In this document: piece by piece, positions 1-7,196 of the stretch
Position numbering within the stretch: the stretch's first letter is position 1
Layout of the letters: the number at the start of each line of letters is the position of its first letter
Source of the DNA: an uncultured Phocaeicola sp.
Lineage (GTDB): Bacteria; Bacteroidota; Bacteroidia; Bacteroidales; Bacteroidaceae
Direction of reading: 5' to 3'
NCBI GenBank assembly: GCA_947581855.1
Contig: CANPVZ010000012.1
Coordinates: 1 to 64,000, forward strand
DNA length: 64,000 nucleotides
Position numbers and translations under genes: made by a program
Notes under the pieces: generated by a model
The model's database searches: none
What the model saw: the letters and a program-made list of their open reading frames with translations, nothing else
What the model was told of the DNA's origin: nothing

Positions 1-2
1 CG

Positions 3-170
3 ATAGTTTACGTAAAAGAGGCTGTTGAATGGAAAATTTACTATATTTGTAGGGACTACCTGGGATGCATCACTCATCTGGTGAATGCCGACGGGAGTTT
101 GGTTCAGGAGCTCAATTATGATGCGTGGAGTCGGTCGAGAAACCCGCAAATCCTGGGAATCTTTCCCTAA
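3..170 (+). pseudogene. RHS core fragment, 5' end outside window
   Basis: Read from base 3, this gives the conserved RHS/YD-repeat segment found just before the variable tip, including YYICRDYLG, then NADGSLVQELNYDAW, then RNPQILGIFP and a stop at 168-170. In intact Bacteroidales RHS proteins the segment after RNP continues for roughly 70 more residues (GRGYTGHE...DPSG) before the toxin. That part is missing here, and the toxin domain that follows is in another frame. The fragment is therefore a recombined, displaced tip rather than the end of a working gene. A second copy of the same segment lies at 1087-1203. The call rests on motif recognition; the upstream part of the gene is not visible. 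Confidence 0.7.
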
Positions 171-447
171 AGCAAGTGTGTATGAACTTCGTCCCAAGGT
201 TGATGGATATTATCGGAAAGTCAGAGGTGGTCAAGTATACATGACGAAAAAGGATGTGTGGAAGATTGGCGAAACGACTCAAGGAGTAGATCGATATAAT
301 GTAAATTCTTATAAGCGTAAGAATTTTGATATGATGCCTATTTATTATGGGAATAAAATGGAAATCCTAATACAGGAAAAGCGTATGATATACGGATATT
401 TCTTCAGGAATGGTACATTGCCTCCGGGAAATAGAATTTTTAGATAA
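85..447 (+). pseudogene. Orphan polymorphic-toxin C-terminal domain, GIY-YIG-like
   Basis: The recognisable domain runs from about base 169 to the stop at 447, in a different frame from the RHS fragment before it. It has GGQVYMTKKDVWKIG, then ETTQGVDRY, then an EILIQEK helix, and ends LPPGNRIFR. This order (Y..K.G....RY, a glutamate in a later helix, a terminal LPPGN) resembles tip domains of Bacteroidetes RHS toxins that look like GIY-YIG/URI nucleases; that family label is inference from memory of such tips. The in-frame ATG at 85 lies inside the old RHS core, so the first 28 residues are out-of-frame junk. No secretion signal remains, so the domain is probably silent or expressed only after recombination into a full RHS gene. 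The next gene starts 17 bases downstream and is its likely immunity partner. Confidence 0.5.
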
Positions 448-464
448 CTTAAAATTATGGTGGT

Positions 465-911
465 ATGAAAATAGATGTTAGAAAAACTCTTTCTTTTGAA
501 CTTGAGGAAAAAAGGGAACAATTAGGTGAATTAGTGTTATTGCTTTCTAAATATTTTGAAGGAAAATGTTATTCAGAAGATGTAGAAACATGCGAGATTT
601 ATATAATTTGTGTAAGTCAAGGATTTGATCCATTCTTTATAGTTAAGCGTCCTGCATATCATAGAGACAAAACTTATGCAAATGGATTACATTTCATAAA
701 GACTTTGCTTTTTGATATTAAATTGGATTTTTCAACGTTTTATCAATCAGATAAAATAGGAGGGTATACTATTGTAGGAAATACTCTTTTGAAATATCTG
801 AAAGAGATGAAGTATCCGGTAGCTATAAGGAAAAGTTTCGATAAGGAACGTTTCAATAAAGATATGGAGGAGTTCTTTCAAAGTTTGGGATGTAAATTAA
901 ATGTAGAATAA
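465..911 (+). CDS. Candidate immunity protein for the first orphan toxin tip
   Basis: This 148-aa soluble protein has no signal peptide or membrane segment and a mixed, charged composition, ending in an amphipathic stretch (KDMEEFFQSLGCKLNVE). I do not recognise a named family. The immunity role is inferred from position: it starts 17 bases after the stop of a toxin-like tip domain, on the same strand, inside a block of RHS tip remnants, and a hairpin terminator follows its stop. The reading frame is intact while the toxin next to it is detached from its RHS body. That is what one expects if the immunity gene is kept to protect against related cells carrying the active toxin. Confidence 0.5.
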   Translation: MKIDVRKTLSFELEEKREQLGELVLLLSKYFEGKCYSEDVETCEIYIICVSQGFDPFFIVKRPAYHRDKTYANGLHFIKTLLFDIKLDFSTFYQSDKIGGYTIVGNTLLKYLKEMKYPVAIRKSFDKERFNKDMEEFFQSLGCKLNVE

Positions 912-930
912 ATAGTAATACTGTGATAAG

Positions 931-977
931 AAAAAGCTCCTGGTTATGCTTTATGGCATTTTCAGGAGCTTTTTTTG
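931..977 (+). terminator. Intrinsic terminator after the first toxin/immunity module
   Basis: The 12-base arms AAAAAGCTCCTG and CAGGAGCTTTTT pair around a 20-base loop and run into T7. It lies 20 bases after the stop of the candidate immunity gene and separates the two tip modules. Confidence 0.8.
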
Positions 978-1049
978 TTGTGTTAGCACCTCTTAAAATG
1001 ATAGCGGTTTCTTGTTCTGTTCAGTACCTTGTACGCGGATGATATGAAA

Positions 1050-1203
1050 GTGTTGTTGTATATTAACGGATATGCATATTCCTCAACGATAGTTTACGTA
1101 AAAGAGGGTGTTGAATGGAGAATTTACTATATTTGTCGTGACTACCTAGGAAGCATTACCCGCTTGGCGAATGCCAACGGAGGTCTAGCACAGGAGTTGA
1201 TAA
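1050..1203 (+). pseudogene. Second RHS core fragment
   Basis: This repeats the segment at the start of the window: bases 1087-1203 match 1-117 closely, with scattered substitutions. The translation includes YYICRDYLGSITRLANANG and then QEL, after which the RHS match stops. The YDAWGR and RNP parts that should follow are gone, and the next recognisable domain (ART) is in a different frame. Upstream, residues LYING and YAYSS may be the preceding RHS part, but no full repeat can be traced. Two copies of the core segment, each joined to a different tip, fit recombination through conserved core sequence, the process by which RHS loci collect displaced tips. Confidence 0.65.
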
Positions 1204-1209
1204 GGGATA

Positions 1210-1503
1210 ATGGAGTCTGGAAAAATATTACCATCTATTGGAAAAGTTCATGCGAGGTATGGGAATGGACAATATTTTACGGATTTAAAAGCTTCGGATT
1301 ATACAGCCGGTCAGATTTTAAGAAGATTATATAGAGTACCTTGGAATACAAAGTCTATTACGAATTATATATAGATAGATATAAAAGGTTTAAATATAAT
1401 CCAAAATGCTCCACATAATTATTCGTTGCCCAATAATGAGCCTTTTAATATAAATGGAAGAGTTGTTAATCATGGAATAACCATTTTTAAAATAAAGTTT
1501 TAA
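1210..1503 (+). pseudogene. Broken HYD1-type ADP-ribosyltransferase toxin domain
   Basis: Read from the ATG at 1210, the frame gives MESGKILPS, then ARYGNGQYFTDL, then LRRLYRVPWN and SITNYI, a TAG stop at 1372-1374, then IDIKGLNII, YSLPN, GRVV and a final TAA at 1501-1503. The spacing and motifs (ESGKI.PS, YG.GQYFTD, the N-Y-x-x-I-D-I strand) match the Tox-ART-HYD1 class of ADP-ribosyltransferase toxins. The N-terminal part that normally carries the L-x-HYT motif is absent, and a single nonsense codon interrupts the conserved TNYIxID strand. The toxin is therefore dead here by three lesions: loss of the N-terminus, frame break from RHS, and nonsense. Its natural stop overlaps the start of the macro-domain gene by one base. 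The family call is from motifs only. Confidence 0.6.
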
Positions 1504-2201
1504 TGAAAGATTTATATATAAAGAAGTTCTGGGATGAAGAAAATATCCTGTTTTATTTGCATTCTCGGGATAATGTCATTGTCAGACAGATAGAAATTCA
1601 GGGAACAAGGAAAGTTTGTCTGGATGAAAAGAATCCTTGTCAGGGTGAATATGCTTTGGCTGATGTCACATTATCGGAATTGGATATAGAATATCCTGTT
1701 TATATTACGGAAGAAGAATTTGAGTCTGTATGGAATAATGAAAACAATGTGGTGTTTATTCCGAAAGGCGACATTTTTAGATTAGCATATGTAACCTCTT
1801 ATGCGCATGGCTGTAATTGTGCAGGTGCGATGGGGAAAGGCGTTGCTTTACAATTTAAAGAACGATTTCCGCAGATGTATGAAGAATATAAATCTTTATG
1901 TAAAAAGCGGCAGTTTACATTAGGGGATGTATTTGTTTATCCCCACCATACCAATGGCTTTGTTTATAATTTGGCTACCCAACAGGATTGGCGTACAATG
2001 GCAAATCTCGAGGCTATAAAGAGCGCATTGATAAAAATGCTTGAACATGCCTCGGCGTCCCAAGTCCGTATGATAGCATTGCCTAAGATTGGTGTGGAAT
2101 TTGGGGGACTTAATTGGAAGGATGTGAAGATTGTAATACAACAGGTTTCGTCTCAATATCCTAATGTAAGGCTGTTTGTTATAGAATCATATTTGCGTTA
2201 G
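1503..2201 (+). CDS. Macro-domain protein, probable ADP-ribosyl hydrolase immunity factor
   Basis: This 232-aa protein has two parts. Residues 1-80 form a small acidic domain (FYLHSRDNVIVRQIEI, later ITEEEFESVWN) of a type I associate with Bacteroides RHS neighbourhoods. Residues from about 88 to 232 form a macro domain with the ADP-ribose loops GAMGKGVALQF and ALPKIGVEFGGLNW, close to the ALC1/TARG1/DarG class that removes ADP-ribose from targets. Its ATG overlaps the stop of the ADP-ribosyltransferase remnant (TAATG at 1501-1505), so the two were translationally coupled. The natural reading is an immunity enzyme that reverses the toxin's modification. The frame is intact although the toxin is broken. 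DarG of a DarTG system is the main alternative, but no DarT-like gene is adjacent. Confidence 0.75.
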   Translation: MKDLYIKKFWDEENILFYLHSRDNVIVRQIEIQGTRKVCLDEKNPCQGEYALADVTLSELDIEYPVYITEEEFESVWNNENNVVFIPKGDIFRLAYVTSYAHGCNCAGAMGKGVALQFKERFPQMYEEYKSLCKKRQFTLGDVFVYPHHTNGFVYNLATQQDWRTMANLEAIKSALIKMLEHASASQVRMIALPKIGVEFGGLNWKDVKIVIQQVSSQYPNVRLFVIESYLR

Positions 2202-2693
2202 AGAATGCCTATAGCTTGTTAGGCAGAGGTGCTTTCCTGTAAAGTGATTATGACTCGTATAGAAGTGAAAGCATTAATGTTGTAGATTATAAGGGAGGGA
2301 CTTCAGAGAGTATGTAATACATACTTTTTGGAGCTTTCCTTTATATATGTAATTCCTAAATAACAGATTTAGCTATACGCAAGCGAGCAAGCCCTATGCG
2401 GTAACGGGGGAGTGAGTGCTGGGGTATCAATCAGACCTTTGCCTATAACGCAAGCGGCGACTGTATTGAGAAAAGCAATTTGACATAGCTGCGGTTGCAG
2501 GTAGAATAATATAGTTGGCTGTTTGGGTGGATACCGCTGCCAAATTGAGTAAACAGGCTTAAAATGCTTGTCAGTCAAACGAATATTGCTCGTTGATAGC
2601 AATATTTCTTTTGTAAGGACGTGATTGTCTATTAAGTTATGTAACTTTACCATGTTATTTGGCGTATGTAGTCTATGTCTTATCGGAAAATTT
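2202..2693. other. Gene-free stretch with decayed RHS core sequence
   Basis: No intact gene is visible. Bases 2386-2409 translate as SKPYAVTG, and in another frame 2429-2460 gives NQTFAYNASGD; both are landmark pieces of Bacteroidales RHS repeats (KPYAVTG..., NQTLTYNAFGR), here split by frameshifts and stops. This part is a third, older RHS scrap. Bases 2202-2380 show nothing recognisable. Bases 2560-2693 are the upstream region of the hydrolase; TAACTTTA at 2642-2649 differs from the Bacteroidales -7 box at its last base and is only a weak promoter candidate. Confidence 0.45.
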
Positions 2694-3530
2694 ATGAAAC
2701 AGAAAATTATGATTCTTTTGGCGGCTTTTCTCTCAAGCCAAATTTGTGTCACGCTGGCACAGACAGTCGCTCGGCAACAATTATCGTCAACGAGCGAAGT
2801 ATTTATCAAATCGGGTGTGGAAAATATCTTCGGTATCCTGAGCAAGCCTGTCACGACCGAAGTCAGGCAACCGGTGGCTATCATTGCCCATGGTTTCAAC
2901 GGTACGCACCTCTTTGGGAAAAATTACTTCGAAAGGTTCAATCGTATGGGTTATCAATGCTATGCGTTTGATTTTCCTTGTGGCTCGGTGAACAGTCGCA
3001 GTAACAACAACACTATGGGTATGTCCGTCATTGACGAGCAGCAGCATCTCGAAGCTGTGGTGCGCCACTTCCAATCGCAACCAGACGTGGATGCCAGTCG
3101 CATTGTGCTGATAGGCGAAAGTCAAGGTGGATTGGTGGCGGCACTTGTGGCGGCCAACGCTTCTATGAACATTCACCGGCTGATTCTGGTGTTTCCCGCT
3201 CTTTGCATTCCCGACAATTGGAACGAGCGCTACAAACAGATAGCCGACATCCCCGATACCACTCGCCTTTGGAACGTGCCACTGAGCCGTCGCTTCTTTA
3301 CCGAACTGCGTTATATGAGCCCCTTGGACATCATCGGGCGCTACGAAGGCCCTGTGCTGATTATCCATGGTGATGCCGACACTGTGGTGCCTGTGAATTA
3401 CTCGCGCCGCGCAGCCGAAGTCTATGGTGATGTTCATCTTATTGTCCTCCACGGAGAAGGACACGGCTTCAAGCCTCAAGGCTTCGAACGCTCACTCGAT
3501 GAGATAGAGAATTTCCTCATCGACAAATAA
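2694..3530 (+). CDS. Secreted alpha/beta hydrolase (esterase-like)
   Basis: A 278-aa protein starting at MKQKIMILLAAFLSS, which gives a normal signal peptide ending near LAQ. An upstream ATG-rich extension would bury this signal, so I prefer the inner start. The alpha/beta-hydrolase triad is visible: Ser143 in GESQGG, Asp229 in HGDADTVVP and His257 in HGEGHGF, with the oxyanion motif HGFNG near residue 67. This pattern is shared with feruloyl and acyl esterases; the substrate cannot be read. The gene is clearly richer in G+C than its neighbours, stands alone between an RHS graveyard and a terminator, and may be a recent arrival. Confidence 0.75.
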   Translation: MKQKIMILLAAFLSSQICVTLAQTVARQQLSSTSEVFIKSGVENIFGILSKPVTTEVRQPVAIIAHGFNGTHLFGKNYFERFNRMGYQCYAFDFPCGSVNSRSNNNTMGMSVIDEQQHLEAVVRHFQSQPDVDASRIVLIGESQGGLVAALVAANASMNIHRLILVFPALCIPDNWNERYKQIADIPDTTRLWNVPLSRRFFTELRYMSPLDIIGRYEGPVLIIHGDADTVVPVNYSRRAAEVYGDVHLIVLHGEGHGFKPQGFERSLDEIENFLIDK

Positions 3531-3575
3531 CAGGAAAGGGTACGTAAATAGGGAACCCCATATAAATAAAAATAT

Positions 3576-3614
3576 AAAGGCAACTAATTCATTGCGAATT
3601 AGTTGCCTTTTTTG
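3576..3614 (+). terminator. Intrinsic terminator downstream of the hydrolase
   Basis: The arms AAGGCAACTAATTC and GAATTAGTTGCCTT form a perfect 14-bp stem with a 4-base loop, followed by a T run. It lies about 50 bases after the hydrolase stop. Confidence 0.8.
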
Positions 3615-3917
3615 TGCCTTTAAGCATTGTCCCTCCCCTAAATACGGTTTGATAACTAAAACAGGAGTATCTGAAACAGGAATACAATGTAAGGATACAA
3701 AGAACTCGGGAATAACACCTTCTTTGTGCTTTACAGAATTCGATAGGATGGAAAAATATCGAAAGAGCTTCTCTTGCAATAGTAAACTGGGGAACATTCA
3801 TTCCCTTTTTCCGTTTTCTTCCATCGCTCTGTTTTATTTAACAACAAGACTTGATTATGGAGCTGAATTTCGTACTAAGCACATTCTCTGCTTTTTGATA
3901 AAGCTTGCGTTAGACAC
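3615..3917. other. Intergenic stretch without a recognised gene
   Basis: Short open frames exist on both strands, but none shows a known motif, a plausible ribosome-binding site or biased codon use. The stretch is flanked by a terminator on one side and the 3' end of the S46 peptidase gene on the other. It could be a decayed insertion, but I see no transposase motif. Confidence 0.4.
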
Positions 3918-6077
3918 TTATTCTATAATCGTCATTTCGTTGATTAAGCGTTGACAACCGCCTAATTTCTCAATGATGAACAATACATAACGGATGTCTA
4001 CAGCGATGCAACGCTGTAAATCATTGTCGAAATTAATGTCGCCGCTAAGTGATTCCCAGTTACCATCGAACGCACAGCCTATTAATTCACCTCGTCCATT
4101 AATAACCGGGCTTCCACTGTTACCGCCTGTGATATCGTTGGTTGTAAGGAAGCAAGTAGGCAATTCTCCGTTTTTCATGGCATAACGTCCGTAATCTTTT
4201 TTGTTATATAGCTCTTTCAACTTTTCGGGTACAATGAATTCCGGATTGTTCGGGTCTTCTTTTTCCATAACGCCCTTTAGAGTAGTGTAATAGTTATATA
4301 GTACACCGTCTTTTGGAGAATACGATTTTACATTTCCATATGTTAAACGGATAGTGAAGTTGGCGTCGGCTGCTTTAGGAGTAGGAGCATACATTTCGCA
4401 CAAACCTCTGACATAGATTTTGTGAAGAGGTTCTAATGCTTTCATACTTTCCATATAGCGTGCGTACAACTCTTGGTTGAAAGCGAATTTAGATAAAGAA
4501 TATTCAGTAGCTAAATCTTTTTCAATAGCTTTTACGGTAGGCTTTTTCAAGAACTTGTCCAAATTTGCTTGGGAGGATAGAATGGAATTGTCATACATAT
4601 CATCTACGAAGCGATTGTAATCTCCCTTATATTGTTTTTGAATTATATTGTAAATATCGGGACGTTTGTCGGTCATTTCTGCATAAAGAGGGAACAAGAC
4701 TTTGGCAACCTTACGGTCTACCTCATGATCATAATCCTTATTATGGATAGTTGCATACGCTGTCTTCAACAATTCGCAATATTTCTCGATATCTTTTTTG
4801 TTCTTTTCAGCTAATGCTTTCTTTAAGTTTTTCATGATTTGCGAGGGAGAACCGAATTCCATGCCGCTACGGAAAACCTCGTTGAAAGCGGTAAGCACAT
4901 ACTTCGTAGAATTCATGGAAGCAACCAGTTCATCTATTTTACCTACAACGTTTTCGTATTCTTTATTGTTTTGTGATTTGGCAAATTCGGCAAATCGTGT
5001 TTCCTGCTCGGCTTTGGTCTTCAGCACATTGTTATCGACAATTGCTTTGTTCATACCAATGGAGTTTTTCCAGTAGTTACTGCTTCGTGCGTATTTGGAA
5101 GCATATTGAATACGTACTTTGTCACTTTTAGCCATTTCTTCTTTTAATACATCCTGACGTGCACCACGGACTTTGATACGTGGTTCGTTTTCTGCTTCCA
5201 TCATACTTTTTATTTCGCTGCCGGTAAGATAACGTTCTGTGCTGCCGGGGAAACCGATGATCATAGCATAGTCGCCTTCTTCCAGTCCTTTTAAAGAAAT
5301 GCTCAAATGCTTTTTGCATTTTAAAGGAATATTTTCCGGACTATATGGAGCAGGTTCTCCATTTTTGTCAGCGTAGATGCGGAATACTGAAAAGTCACAA
5401 GTGTGACGCGGCCACATCCAGTTGTCCGTTTCGCCGCCGAATTTGCCGATACTCTGCGGAGGAGCGGCTACCATACGGATATCCGGATATATTTTCTTGA
5501 AAAAGAGATAATATTGATTACCTGCATAGAACGGAAGTAATTCTGTTACTATTCCCGGTTTTCCTTTCAAGTCGCTCTCTTCCAGAAATTGGTTGGCAAG
5601 TGTTCTTAAATAAGGACCGGTTAGCAAGTCTATATCGTTCAAGTTTTTTTCTTTCATGAACCGGTTTACCTCTTCCGTTACATTTTGGATACGTTCGATA
5701 AATGTAAACTGTAATCCTTCAGAGGGAAGTTCTTCTTCTCTGCTCATTGACCAAAAACCGTTTTTTAAGTAATCATGTTCTACAGAACTGTGTTGTTGAA
5801 TAGCATCGAAACCACAGTGATGGTTAGTCAGAATCAATCCGTCTTCCGAAATAATTTCACCGGTACAGCCTCCTCCGAAGATACCAACCGCATCTTTCAG
5901 GGATACCTGATTGGGAGAATAGATATCGTCAGCTTCTAACACAAGACCCTGTTTTTTCATTTGGTCTATCAGATGTTGTTCTTTCATCAATTGCAACATC
6001 CACATGCCTTCGTCAGCTTTTGCCATAAGGCATACAACGGTCAGTACCGCTGTAATAAATAGCTTTTTTTGTTTCAT
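3918..6077 (-). CDS. S46 family dipeptidyl peptidase, DPP7-like
   Basis: A 719-aa periplasmic serine exopeptidase. It starts with a signal peptide ([21 protein letters not shown]) and DEGMW, the usual mature start of S46 enzymes. The catalytic His lies in LTNHHCGFD, the Asp region in [13 protein letters not shown], and the nucleophile is Ser654 in GGNSGSPV. S46 enzymes split on one substrate residue: DPP11 has Arg and prefers acidic P1 residues, while DPP7 has Gly and prefers hydrophobic ones. Here the residue is Gly672 in AFDGNWE, so DPP7 type is inferred. Such enzymes release dipeptides from peptides in the periplasm for uptake. Length is normal for the family. A TACTTTTG -7 box precedes the gene. 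Confidence 0.9.
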   Translation of the reverse strand: MKQKKLFITAVLTVVCLMAKADEGMWMLQLMKEQHLIDQMKKQGLVLEADDIYSPNQVSLKDAVGIFGGGCTGEIISEDGLILTNHHCGFDAIQQHSSVEHDYLKNGFWSMSREEELPSEGLQFTFIERIQNVTEEVNRFMKEKNLNDIDLLTGPYLRTLANQFLEESDLKGKPGIVTELLPFYAGNQYYLFFKKIYPDIRMVAAPPQSIGKFGGETDNWMWPRHTCDFSVFRIYADKNGEPAPYSPENIPLKCKKHLSISLKGLEEGDYAMIIGFPGSTERYLTGSEIKSMMEAENEPRIKVRGARQDVLKEEMAKSDKVRIQYASKYARSSNYWKNSIGMNKAIVDNNVLKTKAEQETRFAEFAKSQNNKEYENVVGKIDELVASMNSTKYVLTAFNEVFRSGMEFGSPSQIMKNLKKALAEKNKKDIEKYCELLKTAYATIHNKDYDHEVDRKVAKVLFPLYAEMTDKRPDIYNIIQKQYKGDYNRFVDDMYDNSILSSQANLDKFLKKPTVKAIEKDLATEYSLSKFAFNQELYARYMESMKALEPLHKIYVRGLCEMYAPTPKAADANFTIRLTYGNVKSYSPKDGVLYNYYTTLKGVMEKEDPNNPEFIVPEKLKELYNKKDYGRYAMKNGELPTCFLTTNDITGGNSGSPVINGRGELIGCAFDGNWESLSGDINFDNDLQRCIAVDIRYVLFIIEKLGGCQRLINEMTIIE

Positions 6078-6106
6078 GTTTTATAAAGGTTTTTTTAATT
6101 ACCCTG

Positions 6107-6114
6107 CAAAAGTA
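6107..6114 (-). promoter_or_regulatory. -7 promoter box for the S46 peptidase gene
   Basis: On the minus strand this reads TACTTTTG, an exact match to the Bacteroidales -7 consensus TAnnTTTG, 29 bases before the ATG. No clear -33 TTTG is seen at the usual distance. Confidence 0.6.
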
Positions 6115-6231
6115 AGATAAAAAGTTTTTCTATGCTTCTTTTGTGTTCAATAATCCTATTAAATTGCTATAAAAGGGCTCTTTAAATTTTAAATATTGAT
6201 AAAAAGCTCTGTTCGATATGTTGAATGATTG

Positions 6232-6239
6232 TACTTTTG
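6232..6239 (+). promoter_or_regulatory. -7 promoter box for the DUF4369 lipoprotein gene
   Basis: TACTTTTG matches TAnnTTTG exactly, 33 bases before the start codon. A partial -33 element (TCTG, 6208-6211) lies 20 bases upstream. This promoter diverges from that of the S46 peptidase. Confidence 0.6.
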
Positions 6240-6272
6240 CCATATATAATGAACGTGTGAGGGAGTATAATC

Positions 6273-6971
6273 ATGAATAAACTGTTTTTATTAACTGCGT
6301 TGATCCTGTCGCTAACTGCTTGCAATAAGTATAAAATAGAAGGAACTTCTTCTGTTTCTAGTTTAGATGGGAAAATGTTGTTTATTAAGGTTTGGGAAGC
6401 TGACCAAATGGTTAGTATGGATTCTTGTGAAATCATTCACGGAAAATTTGCTATGAGTGGAGAGGTCGATTCTGTAGTAATGGCCACTCTGTATATGGAC
6501 GATCAACCCATGATGCCTTTGGTGATAGAAAAGGGAAATATAAAGATAACAATTGATGATTTGAAATTGACGGCTTCGGGTACTGAATTGAATGATAAGC
6601 TAACAGGCTTTATAGAACAACAGAAATCTATTAGCAGCAGAGCAGAGGATTTATCGCACCGGGAAAGTCAGATGATTATGGACGGAAAAGATCCGGAGGA
6701 GATTCAGCGGATGGTGCATGTTGAAAGAGAAAAGCTTTCCGATGAAATGACAAAGCTAATTAATGGTTTTATTACGGGTAATTATGATAATGTATTGAGT
6801 ACTGGAGTCTTTATGATTTTATGCAGTAATATGCCTTATCCGATAATGACTTCGCAGATTGAGGAGATTCTTAGCAAAGCTCCCGATTCATTTAAAAATC
6901 ATCCTTTTATAAAAGAATTTGTGGCGGCTGCCGAAGAGAATATGCAGCGTATGAAATACGGACGGCAATAG
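6273..6971 (+). CDS. DUF4369-domain lipoprotein
   Basis: A 232-aa lipoprotein with a signal peptide and lipobox (LSLTAC, Cys17). Residues about 20-110 look like DUF4369, the domain found at the N-terminus of many Bacteroidales thiol-disulfide lipoproteins: short beta strands, then MDSCEIIHGKFAMSGEVD, then PLVIEKGNIKITID. Unlike many relatives, it has no following AhpC/TSA thioredoxin domain and no CxxC; the C-terminal half is helical and charged. It is therefore a stand-alone DUF4369 protein of unknown function, probably anchored in the periplasm or outer membrane. It has its own promoter and no operon partner. Confidence 0.75.
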   Translation: MNKLFLLTALILSLTACNKYKIEGTSSVSSLDGKMLFIKVWEADQMVSMDSCEIIHGKFAMSGEVDSVVMATLYMDDQPMMPLVIEKGNIKITIDDLKLTASGTELNDKLTGFIEQQKSISSRAEDLSHRESQMIMDGKDPEEIQRMVHVEREKLSDEMTKLINGFITGNYDNVLSTGVFMILCSNMPYPIMTSQIEEILSKAPDSFKNHPFIKEFVAAAEENMQRMKYGRQ

Positions 6972-7196
6972 TTTTGCAGTCCGTATATTTTATTTGCTAC
7001 TGTCTGGTAAAAATAAGATTACCTTCTTTTATGGCTGTTATTTTATTGAATATCAGATGGAGGTTGAGAAAAAGCTTCCAAGGTCGCAGTTGATATTTCT
7101 TGAAAGAAAAAGTAAAGTCCTTCATAGTGGGTTGAAATCTTGTCGGACAGCGATGTGTCTTTATTCTTATTTTTATCCGAGAAATCTTATTGGTAA

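Noticed and set aside
1503-2201. DarG antitoxin of a DarTG system
   Set aside because: No DarT-like gene is adjacent; the coupled upstream domain looks like an RHS-tip ART of the HYD1 class.
2787-3479. 230-codon open frame on the minus strand
   Set aside because: It lies fully inside the plus-strand hydrolase gene, which has a signal peptide and a complete catalytic triad; the minus frame has no known motif.
3592-3954. 120-codon plus-strand gene after the hydrolase terminator
   Set aside because: It starts within the terminator hairpin and overlaps the peptidase 3' end; no motif was seen.
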